A stretch of DNA of 64,000 bases from Stagnimonas aquatica (GTDB lineage: Bacteria > Pseudomonadota > Gammaproteobacteria > Nevskiales > Nevskiaceae), in NCBI RefSeq assembly GCF_003730135.1, contig NZ_RJVO01000001.1, forward strand, positions 520,001 through 584,000, written 5' to 3'. The notes below the pieces were generated by a model. The model saw only the letters and a list, made by a program, of their open reading frames with translations, was not told the origin of the DNA and did no database searches. Positions 9,498 through 18,344 of this stretch are shown piece after piece (the first letter of the stretch is position 1; each line of letters starts with the position of its first letter). A program made the position numbers and the translations under genes.

Positions 9498-10508
9498 ATG
9501 TCCGACGTTCCGTCCAGCTTCCGTGCCCTGCGCGTCCGCAGCGAGGGCGGCCACAGCGCCCGGTTTGAAAATCTGGGGATCGGGGAACTCAGCGCTGGCG
9601 AGGTGGTGGTGCGGGTCGCCTACTCCGGCATCAACTACAAGGACGCGCTGGCGGTGACCGGCAAGGGCAAGATCCTGCGCGGCTCGCCGCGCACGCCGGG
9701 CATCGACCTCTCCGGCGTGGTCGCCCAGAGCAGCGACCCGCGCTATCCGCCCGGCACCCCGGTACTGGTCACCGGCTGCAACATCGGCGAGCAACTGGAC
9801 GGCGGCTACAGCGAGTACGCGCGGCTGCCGGCCGAGGCCATCGTGCCGCTGCCTGAGGGGCTGAGCCTGGCCGAGGCCATGGCCATCGGCACCGCCGGCT
9901 TCACCGCCGCGCTGGCGCTGCGGCGGATGCTCGAGAACCACCAGTCGCCGGAGATGGGCAGCATCCTGGTCACCGGCCCCACCGGCGGCGTCGGCAGCAT
10001 CGCCATCGCCCTGCTCAAGCGCGAGGGCTTTCAGGTCACCGCGCTCACCGGCAAGCCGGAGGCGGCGCGCGACTATCTGCAGGCGCTCGGCGCCGATGTG
10101 ATCCTCGACCGCAACAGCCAGGCCATGGGCGGCAAGCCGCTGGAGACCGCGCTCTGGGGCGGCGCGGTCGACAACCTCGGCGGCGCCACGCTCAACTGGC
10201 TGACCCGCACGGTGAAACCCTGGGGCAACATCGCCAGCATCGGCCTGGCGCAGGCGCACACGCTGGAAACCACGGTGATGCCCTTCATCCTGCGCGGCGT
10301 CTCGCTGCTCGGCATCCACTCGGTGGAGTGCCCGCGCGCCTGGCGGCTGGCGATCTGGGACAAGCTGCGCGCCGACTGGAAGCCGGCCGGACTGATGGAA
10401 CGCATCGTCGCCCGCACCATCGACCTCGACGGGCTACCCGCCGCCTGCGAGGACCTGATCGCCGGCCGGGTCACCGGCCGCACACTGGTGCGCATCCACG
10501 GCGACTGA
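9498..10508 (+). CDS. acuI: Acrylyl-CoA reductase / YhdH-family oxidoreductase
   Basis: Zinc-independent medium-chain dehydrogenase/reductase of 336 residues, AcuI/YhdH group. Its best known members reduce toxic acryloyl-CoA to propionyl-CoA with NADPH. Diagnostic parts are YSGINYKDALAVTGKGKI near the start, the dinucleotide motif TGPTGGVGS, and the C-terminal ARTIDLDGLP...GRVTGRTLVRIHG. The start follows CAGGA by 7 nt. Substrate assignment rests on family membership alone. A GAAGGCCGGCCTTC palindrome sits just after the stop, between acuI and the convergent TPR gene. Confidence 0.9.
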   Translation: MSDVPSSFRALRVRSEGGHSARFENLGIGELSAGEVVVRVAYSGINYKDALAVTGKGKILRGSPRTPGIDLSGVVAQSSDPRYPPGTPVLVTGCNIGEQLDGGYSEYARLPAEAIVPLPEGLSLAEAMAIGTAGFTAALALRRMLENHQSPEMGSILVTGPTGGVGSIAIALLKREGFQVTALTGKPEAARDYLQALGADVILDRNSQAMGGKPLETALWGGAVDNLGGATLNWLTRTVKPWGNIASIGLAQAHTLETTVMPFILRGVSLLGIHSVECPRAWRLAIWDKLRADWKPAGLMERIVARTIDLDGLPAACEDLIAGRVTGRTLVRIHGD

Positions 10509-10525
10509 ACGCCGAAGGCCGGCCT

Positions 10526-11668
10526 TCAGTTGAGTTGCAGCTCGCGCAGGTGATCGAGCTTGGCGGCGTAGAGGTCGCGACTGCCGCGGGTGGTGCTGCT
10601 GTCCCGCGCCAGCCGGAGTTCCTCACTGGCCAGACGCGCCTCGCCGAGTTGCAGATAGGTCATGGCCAATGCGAAGTGGATCTCGTGCGCGTAGGGCATC
10701 CGGGCCAGCTCCTTGCGGAACAGGCGACGGGCCTCGCGGTAATCCCGGCTGCGCAGCGCCGCCAGCCCCAGATCGAAGTAGTGGTAGGGCGGCTCGGCGT
10801 CGATGCGCGCCAGCCGGGTGCGTAGCGCTTCGGCCTCGGTCCGCCGACCCTGCTGATCCAGCAGCCCGGCCAGATTCGACAGCGCCTCGGCGTCCCCCGG
10901 CTGCCGCTGCAAGGCATGCCGCAGTGCCCGCTCCGCCTGCGCCGGAAGTTCCTTCTTCAGATACACCACCGCCAGCGTGTTGTAGGCGTTCTGAAAATCG
11001 GGCGCGGTCCGCAGCGCCGCGCGCGCCCACCAGTAGGCCTGATTGAGGTCCCGCTGGGCGAGGCTCTCGGCGGCTCGGTTATTCATGTACATCGCCAGCA
11101 CCGTGGCTTCGGAAACCTCCTGCCGATGCTGACCACGCAGCTCTTCGGGCGGCAGGAAATCAATCGTCGTCACCGACTGCTCGCCGTCGCGGAACCGGTC
11201 GCGGCCGGTTGCGCCCAGACCGATGTTGATGTGCCCGCTGAGCACCAGCATGCCTTCGCCGCGACTCCAGGTGTCCTGCCCAAAAACGTTCTGGTAGTGC
11301 ACCGGAATGCCCAGCGGCCGGGCAAACGCTGCGGTCATGATCACCAGCGACAGACAGTTGCCAGCGCGCGCCTCGAAGGCCTGCGCGGCGTTGCGGGTCA
11401 TGGTCGTGTCGTATTCCAGCCGCAGGTTGTCGCGCAGCGCCTCGAACAGGCCGTTGCGCGGCCCCAGCTCGCGGACCCGGTCGGCGATCACGCCATCGAG
11501 ATAAGCCTGCATGGCCGGGCTGAGCGCGAACACGGAGCCGGCGTCGACCGGCTCGGCAGGGGCCGCGAACAAGGGGTCGGCGAACAGGCCGTCGGTGGGC
11601 GGCAGCAGCGGCCGGCTGGCGCAGCCGGAAACCAGCAGGACACTCAGCAGCGCAACGCTGGCTCTCAT
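10526..11668 (-). CDS. Lipoprotein with transglutaminase-like domain and TPR repeats
   Basis: Predicted outer- or inner-membrane lipoprotein of 380 residues; the lipobox LVSGC places the lipidated cysteine at 16. Residues about 85-170 resemble a transglutaminase-like fold with a possible triad: C105 (RAGNCLSL), H146 (SGHINIG) and D170 (TIDF). Residues about 195-370 form four or five TPR-like helical pairs (for example NAYNTLAVVYLKKELPAQAE). The function is unknown; a protease-like or assembly role in the periplasm is inference. It is upstream of the alkene reductase region but well separated from it. Confidence 0.75.
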   Translation of the reverse strand: MRASVALLSVLLVSGCASRPLLPPTDGLFADPLFAAPAEPVDAGSVFALSPAMQAYLDGVIADRVRELGPRNGLFEALRDNLRLEYDTTMTRNAAQAFEARAGNCLSLVIMTAAFARPLGIPVHYQNVFGQDTWSRGEGMLVLSGHINIGLGATGRDRFRDGEQSVTTIDFLPPEELRGQHRQEVSEATVLAMYMNNRAAESLAQRDLNQAYWWARAALRTAPDFQNAYNTLAVVYLKKELPAQAERALRHALQRQPGDAEALSNLAGLLDQQGRRTEAEALRTRLARIDAEPPYHYFDLGLAALRSRDYREARRLFRKELARMPYAHEIHFALAMTYLQLGEARLASEELRLARDSSTTRGSRDLYAAKLDHLRELQLN

Positions 11669-11772
11669 CCCGATTCTCCTCGCTCACCGCCGGCGGGCCC
11701 GCAACCCCGGGCGCGCCAGCCTGCGGCTGACGATAGAGACTCCCGGCCAGGATGAAAAGCCAGCCCCGGCGA

Positions 11773-11792
11773 CCGGCCCTGGTCAGGGCCGG
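11773..11792 (-). terminator. Hairpin downstream of the alkene reductase gene
   Basis: Perfect 9-bp inverted repeat (11773-11781 with 11784-11792) lying 17 nt after the stop of the leftward alkene reductase gene. On the minus strand it is followed by a short TTTT, so it may be a weak intrinsic terminator. Confidence 0.45.
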
Positions 11793-11808
11793 CGCGGCGG
11801 GGTTGGCC

Positions 11809-12879
11809 TCAGGCAGCCAGGGTCGGGTAGTCGGTGTAGCCCTTGGGACCGGGCGTGTAGAGCGTCGAGAAGTCCACCGCATTCAGCGGCGCCTTGCTGG
11901 CGAAGCGCTGCACCAGGTCGGGATTGGCGAGGAAGGCCTTGCCGTAGACGACGGCATCGGCACGGCCCTCGCGGATCGCGGCGTTGCCGCTGTCGGCGTC
12001 GAAGCCGCCATTGAGCAGCAGCGGGCCCTGGAAGTGCGCGCGGGCGATGCGCGCCAGTTCCTGCTCGGCGGGCAGATCCCACTGCTCGTGACGCAACTCC
12101 AGATGGCCGACGCCGCGCTTCTGCAGCTCCTTGGCGAGGTATTCCACCAGCGCCTGCGGCTGCGACTCCGCCATGTCGTTGAAGGCCACCAGCGGCGAGA
12201 TACGCACGCCGACCCGGCCAGCGCCCAGCACCGAGATGCAGGCATCGACGATCTCCAGCAGCAAGCGCGCGCGGTTCTCGATGGAGCCGCCGTACTGGTC
12301 GTTGCGGTCGTTGACCGAATCGCGCAGGAACTGGTCGATCAGATAGCCGTGCGCGCCGTGGATCTGCACCGCGTCGAAGCCGGCGGCCTTGGCGCGTTCG
12401 GCGCCCTTGCGGAACAGCTCGACGATGCCGGGAATCTCCTCGGTGCGCAGCGGACGCGGCGTCTCGTAGGGCACCTTGCCCTTGGGCGTGTGGGTGAGGT
12501 CGTTGCGGATCGCCTTGTTGCTGGCGCTGATCGGCTGCACGCCGTTGATGTCGGAATGCGCGGCGCGGCCGGCATGCCAGAGCTGGATGGCGATGCGCCC
12601 GCCAGCGGCGTGGACGGCGTCGGTGACGCGCTTCCAGCCGGCCTGCGTGGCCTCGTCGAACAGACCGCCCTCGCCCAGGTAGGCGCTGGCATCGGGGGTG
12701 ATGAGGGCGCACTCGGTGAAGATCAGTCCGGCGCCGGCACGCTGACGGTAGTACTCCACCATCAGATCGTTGGGGATGTGGCTGGTGCCGGCGCGGGTGC
12801 GGGTCAGCGGCGCCATCAGGATGCGGTTGCGCAGCTCGACATCGCCGAGCTTGAGCGGGCTGAACAGATCGAGGGACAT
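11809..12879 (-). CDS. nemA: Old yellow enzyme-type alkene reductase
   Basis: FMN-dependent ene-reductase of 356 residues that reduces activated C=C bonds (N-ethylmaleimide, enones) and often nitro compounds. It begins MSLDLFSPLKLGDVELRNR and has APLTRTRA, QLWHAGRAAH and the substrate-anion pair H174/H177 in HGAHGYL, followed by the family DQFLRDSVNDR segment. The ATG at 12879 has GGAG 5 nt upstream; a longer frame to 13008 is not supported by the family. It lies next to the RND efflux operon, so both may handle electrophiles; its own regulator was not identified. Confidence 0.92.
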   Translation of the reverse strand: MSLDLFSPLKLGDVELRNRILMAPLTRTRAGTSHIPNDLMVEYYRQRAGAGLIFTECALITPDASAYLGEGGLFDEATQAGWKRVTDAVHAAGGRIAIQLWHAGRAAHSDINGVQPISASNKAIRNDLTHTPKGKVPYETPRPLRTEEIPGIVELFRKGAERAKAAGFDAVQIHGAHGYLIDQFLRDSVNDRNDQYGGSIENRARLLLEIVDACISVLGAGRVGVRISPLVAFNDMAESQPQALVEYLAKELQKRGVGHLELRHEQWDLPAEQELARIARAHFQGPLLLNGGFDADSGNAAIREGRADAVVYGKAFLANPDLVQRFASKAPLNAVDFSTLYTPGPKGYTDYPTLAA

Positions 12880-13004
12880 GGAGACTCCAGAAGGTTTTCT
12901 TGAACTGAGGAAGGCCGCCGACCCAACCGGCGCCTCCGGCAAGGGAGAAGCTAGCAGGCCGGGCATCGCCGCGTATAACGCCTTGAACAAGCGCTCGGAT
13001 TCGT

Positions 13005-14420
13005 TCACGCGCGTTCAGCCTCGGGCTCGCCGCCCCAGCCACCGCCCAGCGCCTTGTAGAGCGCCACCGCAGCGGTGTTGACGGCGGTCTCGCTGGCGGC
13101 AACGGCGTCTTCGGCAGCCAGCAGGCTGCGTTCGGCGTCGAGCAGCACCAGGAAGTCGATCACGCCGGCCTTGTACTGGATGCGCGCCAGCTCGGCGGCC
13201 CGGCGTGCGGCGGCGGCCTGGTCCAGCGTGTGCCGCAGGCGCTGGCGCGACTGGCTCACCGCCACGAAGGCGTTCTCGGTTTCCTCCAGCGCGGTCAGCA
13301 CGGTCTGCTCGTAGCGCGCCGCCGCGCCACGGCTGCGGGCATCGGCGGCATCGACGCGGGCGGCGACACTGCCTAGGTCAAAAGCGGCCCAGGACAGCGT
13401 CGGCCCGGCGCTCCAGGCGCGGCTGGCGGCGCCGAGGTCGCCGAAGCTGCCGGCGCTGAAGCCCGCGAAACCGCTCAGGCTCAGACGCGGGAAGTAGTCG
13501 GCCGTCGCCACGCCGACGCGGGCCGTGGCGGCGTGCAGCTCGGCGGCGGCGCGGGCGATGTCCGGCCGCCGGCGCAGCAGCTCGCCGGCTTCACCGACCG
13601 GCAGCGGCCGGTTGAGCGCGGTGATCGTCGCCGCAGCCGGCGGCTGCCAGACACCGGGGCGCTGCCCCAGCAGCACCGCCAGCCGGTGCTCGGCGCGGCG
13701 GCGCTGGGTTTCCAGCAGCGGCATGCCGGCCTCGGTGGCGGCGAGGCGGGCGCGGGCGCTGGCGACATCCAGCTCGGTGCCTCGGCCGGCGTCGTAGCGC
13801 ACCTGGGTCAGGCGCAGCGTCTCCTGCTGGCTGTCGCGGTTGCGCTCGGCGACATCCAGTTGCTGGGCGCTACCACGCCACTCGAAGTAGTTGCGCGCGA
13901 CCTCGGCGGCCACCAGCACCTGCGCCTCGTGCAGGCTGGCCTGGGCCGCTTCGGCGTCGGCGCGCGCGGCTTCGGTGCCACGACGCACGCGGCCGAACAG
14001 ATCCAGCTCCCAGGCGGCGTCGAAGCCCAGGCGCAGGCTCTCGGTCTGGCCGCGCGGACCGGTGCTGCTGGCACCGAGCTGCGCCGCCTCGCCCTTCTGC
14101 GCGCTGCCGCTGGCGGTGACCACCGGGAAAGCATCGTTGCGCTGGTCGCGGAACAGGGCGCGCGCCTCCTCGACGCGACTGACCGCCAAGGCCAGGTCAC
14201 GGTTGGCGTGCAGCGCCTGCTCGACCAGCCCGCTCAGCGCGGGATCGCCGAGCTGCGTCCACCAGCGCGCTTCCAGGCCAGCGCCGACCACGGTGTCGGC
14301 CTCGGCGCGGGCGAAGCTGGCCGGCGCAGTCTCCGGCGCCCGGTAGTCGGGGCCGACCGCGCAGGCAGCCAGCGCGAACGCCGAGAGCGCGGCCGCCATT
14401 GGCACCAGCCGGCTTACCAC
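13005..14420 (-). CDS. RND efflux outer-membrane factor (OprM/OprN family lipoprotein)
   Basis: TolC-like channel of 471 residues completing a tripartite efflux pump. A signal peptide ends in the lipobox ALAAC, and the mature part starts AVGPDYRAPE, the usual NodT/OprM beginning. Two repeated halves, each with long helices, are visible (the first near residue 40, and RRPDIARAAAELHAATARVGVATADYFPRLSLS in the second). The likely start is GTG at 14420, overlapping the SDR stop by 7 nt; an ATG at 14399 would leave a very short signal peptide. It is the last gene of the operon. Confidence 0.92.
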   Translation of the reverse strand: MVSRLVPMAAALSAFALAACAVGPDYRAPETAPASFARAEADTVVGAGLEARWWTQLGDPALSGLVEQALHANRDLALAVSRVEEARALFRDQRNDAFPVVTASGSAQKGEAAQLGASSTGPRGQTESLRLGFDAAWELDLFGRVRRGTEAARADAEAAQASLHEAQVLVAAEVARNYFEWRGSAQQLDVAERNRDSQQETLRLTQVRYDAGRGTELDVASARARLAATEAGMPLLETQRRRAEHRLAVLLGQRPGVWQPPAAATITALNRPLPVGEAGELLRRRPDIARAAAELHAATARVGVATADYFPRLSLSGFAGFSAGSFGDLGAASRAWSAGPTLSWAAFDLGSVAARVDAADARSRGAAARYEQTVLTALEETENAFVAVSQSRQRLRHTLDQAAAARRAAELARIQYKAGVIDFLVLLDAERSLLAAEDAVAASETAVNTAAVALYKALGGGWGGEPEAERA

Positions 14421-15133
14421 GGCAGGGTCTCGCCCTGGTGGAAGTAGCCGCCGTTCGGGCCTTCGGCCGGCAGCGTCGCCAGCCAGACGCTGGTCCTGGC
14501 GCCGTCGGGAATGCTCATCGGCGCCGCCGCGCCGCCCATGTCGGTCTGGACATGTCCGGGATGCGCGGCGTTGACCTTGTGCGGGGTATCGCGCAGTTCG
14601 TAGGCGAGATGCACGGTCCAGGCGTTCACCGCGCTCTTGCTGACGTTGTAGGCCGGCACCTTGTAGTCGTAGATCGGCGAGCCCGGGGTCTGATGCAGGG
14701 TGTTGCTGGCCAGGATGCTCGACAGATTGACGATGCGCGCGCCGCTCGATTTCTTCAGCAGCGGCAGAAAGGCCTGGGTGACGGCGATGAGGCCGAAGAC
14801 GTTGGTGTCGAAGGTCTGGCGCCAGGTTTCCAGCGACTGCTCGGACGGCTTCTTGTCGCCCGCGTCGAGCAGCACGCCAGCATTGTTGACCAGGACATCG
14901 AGGCGGCCGTGCTTCTGGCCGATCACCGCGACGGCGGCCGAGATGGACGCCGCGTCGGTGACATCCAGTTGCAGGGGCTCGACCTCGCCGCCCAGCGACT
15001 TGGCGGCTTCCACCGCCTTGCTGCGATCACGCGCGGCGAGGATGACGTGATAGCCCAGGGCGGCGAGCTGCTTCGCGGTTTCCAGGCCGATGCCCTTGTT
15101 GGCGCCGGTGACGAGACTGATGGGTTTGCTCAT
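14414..15133 (-). CDS. Short-chain dehydrogenase/reductase within the efflux operon
   Basis: Classical SDR of 239 residues. The cofactor motif TGANKGIG is at 9-16, NNAG at 83-86, and the catalytic set is S139, Y162 and K166 (YNVSK). It resembles carbonyl-reductase-like SDRs that act on small aldehydes or ketones; the substrate is unknown. The start at 15133 is preceded by AAAGGAA. It sits between the pump permease and the outer-membrane gene, overlapping the latter, so it should be co-expressed with the pump and may chemically modify the same toxic compounds. Confidence 0.88.
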   Translation of the reverse strand: MSKPISLVTGANKGIGLETAKQLAALGYHVILAARDRSKAVEAAKSLGGEVEPLQLDVTDAASISAAVAVIGQKHGRLDVLVNNAGVLLDAGDKKPSEQSLETWRQTFDTNVFGLIAVTQAFLPLLKKSSGARIVNLSSILASNTLHQTPGSPIYDYKVPAYNVSKSAVNAWTVHLAYELRDTPHKVNAAHPGHVQTDMGGAAAPMSIPDGARTSVWLATLPAEGPNGGYFHQGETLPW

Positions 15134-15155
15134 GGGATTTCCTTTGTTCGTGGGT

Positions 15156-18100
15156 TTAGTGGGCTTCAAGGCCGGCCAGGGAATAGGCGGCGACCGGTTC
15201 GGGCTTGCGCTGGGCGAGCTTGCGGATGACCAGATAGAACACCGGCGTCATCAAGAGGCCGAAGAAGGTGACGCCGATCATGCCGGCGAACACCGCCACG
15301 CCCATGGCGTGACGCATCTCGGCACCGGCACCGCTGGCCAGAACCAAGGGCACCACGCCCATGACGAAGGCCAGCGAGGTCATCAGGATCGGCCGCAGGC
15401 GCAGGCGGCAGGCTTCCAGCACCGCGTTCCAGGTGCTGACGCCGGCCTCCTCCTGCTCCTTGGCGAACTCGACGATCAGGATCGCGTTCTTGCAGGCCAG
15501 GCCCACCAGCACGATCAGGCCGATCTGCGTGAAGATGTTGTTGTCGCCGCCCGACAGCAAGACGCCGGTGATCGCCGAGAACAGGCACATCGGCACGATC
15601 AGGATCACCACCAGCGGCAGGCTCCAGCTCTCGTACTGCGCGGCCAGCACCAGAAAGGCCAGCAGCACGCAGAGCGGGAAGATCAGCAGCGCGGTGTTGC
15701 CGGCGAGGATCTGCTGGTAGGTCAGCTCGGTCCACTCGTAGGCCATGCCGTTGGGCAGCTCGGCCTTCACCAGCTCCTCGATGATCTTCTGCGCCTGGCC
15801 GCTGGAATAGCCGGCCGCCGGCGCGCCATTGATCTCGGCGGTGACATAACCGTTGTAGTGCATCACCCGGTCCGGCCCGGCGGTCTCCTGGACCTTCAGG
15901 AAGGCGCCCAGCGGCACCATCTCGCCGGCACTGTTGCGCACCTGCAGACGGGTCACGTCCTCCGGCTGCAGGCGGAAGCGCAGATCGGCCTGGGCGTTGA
16001 CCTGGTAGGTGCGGCCGAAGCGGTTGAAGTCGTTGACGTAGAGCGAGCCGAGATAGATCTGCAAGGTTTCGTTGATCGCCTGCAGGCTCACACCCTGCGC
16101 CTTGGCCTTCTCGCGGTCGATGTCGGCGTAGATCTGCGGCACGTTGACCTGGTAGCTGCTGAACACGCTGCTCAGGCCCGGCGTCTGCCGCGCCTTGTGC
16201 AGGATGTTCTGGGTCACCGTGTACAGCTCGTCGAAGCCCAGGCCGGCGCGGTCTTCGAGCTGCAACTTGAACCCACCAATCGTGCCCAGCCCCTGCACCG
16301 GCGGCGGCGGGAACACGGCGATGAAGGCTTCCTGGATGCCGCCGAACTTCTCGTTGAGCGAAGACGCGATCTCTGCCGCCGATAAACCTGGCCCCTTGCG
16401 CTCGTCGAAGCCCTTCAGCGAGGCGAAGACGATGCCGGCATTGGGCGCATTGGTGAAACCGTTGATCGACAGGCCCGGGAAGGCGACCGCCGAGGCCACG
16501 CCCGGCTGTTCCATCATGATCCGGCTCATCTCGCGGATCACCTGCTCGCTGCGGTCCAGCGTCGCCGCGTCCGGCAGGTTGGCGAAGGCCACGAGGTATT
16601 GCTTGTCCTGCTGCGGCACGAAGCCTTCCGGCACCGCCTTGAAGCCCAGCGCGGTCAGACCCAGCAGGCCGCCGTAGACCATCAGCACCACCACCGCGCC
16701 GCGCAGCAGGCGCTGCACGCCGCCGACGTAGCCGCGACCGGCGCGGGCGAAGAAGCGGTTGAAGGGCCGGAACAGCCAACCGAAGGCGGCGTCGATGCCG
16801 CGCTGGAAGCGGTCCTTGGGCGCGTCATGGCCCTTCAGCAGCACGGCGGCCAGCGCCGGCGACAGGGTCAGCGAGTTGAAGGCGGAGATCACCGTCGAGA
16901 TGGCGATGGTCAGCGCGAACTGCTTGTAGAACTGGCCGGTGAGGCCGCTGATGAAGGCGGTGGGGATGAACACCGCGCACAGCACCAGGGCGGTGGCGAC
17001 GATGGGGCCGGTGACTTCGCGCATGGCCTGCCGCGTTGCTTCCAGCGGGGTCTTGCCCAGCTCGATGTTGCGCTCGACGTTTTCGACCACGACGATGGCG
17101 TCGTCCACCACAATTCCTATCGCCAGCACCAGGCCGAACAGCGACAGGGCGTTGAGCGAGAAGCCGGCGGCATGCATCACCGCGAAGGTGCCGACCAGCG
17201 ACACCGGCACGGCGGCGAGCGGGATGATGCTGGCACGCCAGGTCTGCAAGAACAGAATGACCACCAGTACCACCAGCAGCAGCGCCTCGAACAGGGTGTG
17301 CACCACCGCCTCGATGGAGCCGCGCACGAACACCGTCGGGTCGTAGACGATCTCGTAGTCGATGCCCTGCGGGAAGTCCTTCTTCAGCGTCTCCATCTTG
17401 GCGCGCACGCTGTTGCTGATCTCGATGGCATTGCTGCCCGGCCGCTGGAAGATCGGCAGCGCCACCGCCGACTTGTTGTTGAGCAGGGAGCGCAGCGCGT
17501 AGTTGGAGGAACCCAGCTCGACGCGGGCGACGTCCTTGAGCCGGGTGATGGCGCCGTCGGCGCCGACCCTCACCACGATGTCGCCGAACTCCTCCTCGGT
17601 GGTCAGGCGGCCGGCGGCATTGATGTTGAGCTGGAAGTCGGCGGCATTGGGCGCCGGCGGTGCGCCGAGTTGCCCGGCGGCGACCTGCTGGTTCTGCTCG
17701 CGGATGGCGGCGATCACCTCGCTGGCCGAGAGGCCCCGGCTGGCGACCTTCTCGGGGTCGAGCCAGACCCGCATCGAATAGGCGCCGGCACCGAACACCT
17801 GCACATCACCAACGCCATCAATGCGCGCCAGCTCGTCCTTCACCCGCAGGCGGCCGTAGTTGGCGACGTAGAGATCGTCGTAGCGGCCATCGGGCGAGAG
17901 CAGATGCACGACCATGGTCAGGTCGGGCGAGGCCTTCTGGGTGGTGACGCCGAGGCGCTGCACTTCCTGCGGCAACTGCGGCAGCGCCTGGGCGACGCGG
18001 TTCTGCACCAGCACCTGCGCCTTGTCGATGTCGGAGCCGATGGCGAAGGTGATGGTGAGCGTCATCGCGCCGTCGGAGGTGGCCTGCGAGAACAGGTACT

Positions 18101-18332
18101 GCATGCCCTCGACGCCGTTGATGCTCTGCTCCAGCGGGCTGGCGACGGTCTCGGCGATCACCTTGGGATTGGCGCCCGGGTAGGCGGCGCGCACCACCAC
18201 GGTGGGCGGCACCACCTCCGGGTATTCGCTGATCGGCAACTGGCTCAGCGACAGGGCGCCGGCAATGAAGACGATGGCCGACAGCACCGCCGCGAAGATC
18301 GGCCGGTTGACGAAGAACTGGGAGAAATTCAT
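15156..18332 (-). CDS. RND multidrug efflux permease, MexF/BpeF-like (HAE1)
   Basis: Inner-membrane proton-driven drug transporter of 1058 residues. It starts MNFSQFFVNRPIFAAVLS with PISEYPEVVPPTVVV, which is closer to MexF/BpeF than to AcrB. Twelve membrane helices and two large periplasmic loops fit the length. The proton-relay acidic pair is in GIVVDDAIVVVENVERN, and RPILMTSLAFVMGV marks the second half. The adaptor gene is directly upstream (12 nt). By family, substrates could include chloramphenicol, quinolones and trimethoprim; this is not shown by the sequence. Confidence 0.95.
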   Translation of the reverse strand: MNFSQFFVNRPIFAAVLSAIVFIAGALSLSQLPISEYPEVVPPTVVVRAAYPGANPKVIAETVASPLEQSINGVEGMQYLFSQATSDGAMTLTITFAIGSDIDKAQVLVQNRVAQALPQLPQEVQRLGVTTQKASPDLTMVVHLLSPDGRYDDLYVANYGRLRVKDELARIDGVGDVQVFGAGAYSMRVWLDPEKVASRGLSASEVIAAIREQNQQVAAGQLGAPPAPNAADFQLNINAAGRLTTEEEFGDIVVRVGADGAITRLKDVARVELGSSNYALRSLLNNKSAVALPIFQRPGSNAIEISNSVRAKMETLKKDFPQGIDYEIVYDPTVFVRGSIEAVVHTLFEALLLVVLVVILFLQTWRASIIPLAAVPVSLVGTFAVMHAAGFSLNALSLFGLVLAIGIVVDDAIVVVENVERNIELGKTPLEATRQAMREVTGPIVATALVLCAVFIPTAFISGLTGQFYKQFALTIAISTVISAFNSLTLSPALAAVLLKGHDAPKDRFQRGIDAAFGWLFRPFNRFFARAGRGYVGGVQRLLRGAVVVLMVYGGLLGLTALGFKAVPEGFVPQQDKQYLVAFANLPDAATLDRSEQVIREMSRIMMEQPGVASAVAFPGLSINGFTNAPNAGIVFASLKGFDERKGPGLSAAEIASSLNEKFGGIQEAFIAVFPPPPVQGLGTIGGFKLQLEDRAGLGFDELYTVTQNILHKARQTPGLSSVFSSYQVNVPQIYADIDREKAKAQGVSLQAINETLQIYLGSLYVNDFNRFGRTYQVNAQADLRFRLQPEDVTRLQVRNSAGEMVPLGAFLKVQETAGPDRVMHYNGYVTAEINGAPAAGYSSGQAQKIIEELVKAELPNGMAYEWTELTYQQILAGNTALLIFPLCVLLAFLVLAAQYESWSLPLVVILIVPMCLFSAITGVLLSGGDNNIFTQIGLIVLVGLACKNAILIVEFAKEQEEAGVSTWNAVLEACRLRLRPILMTSLAFVMGVVPLVLASGAGAEMRHAMGVAVFAGMIGVTFFGLLMTPVFYLVIRKLAQRKPEPVAAYSLAGLEAH

Positions 18333-18344
18333 GGCGCGCTCCGC

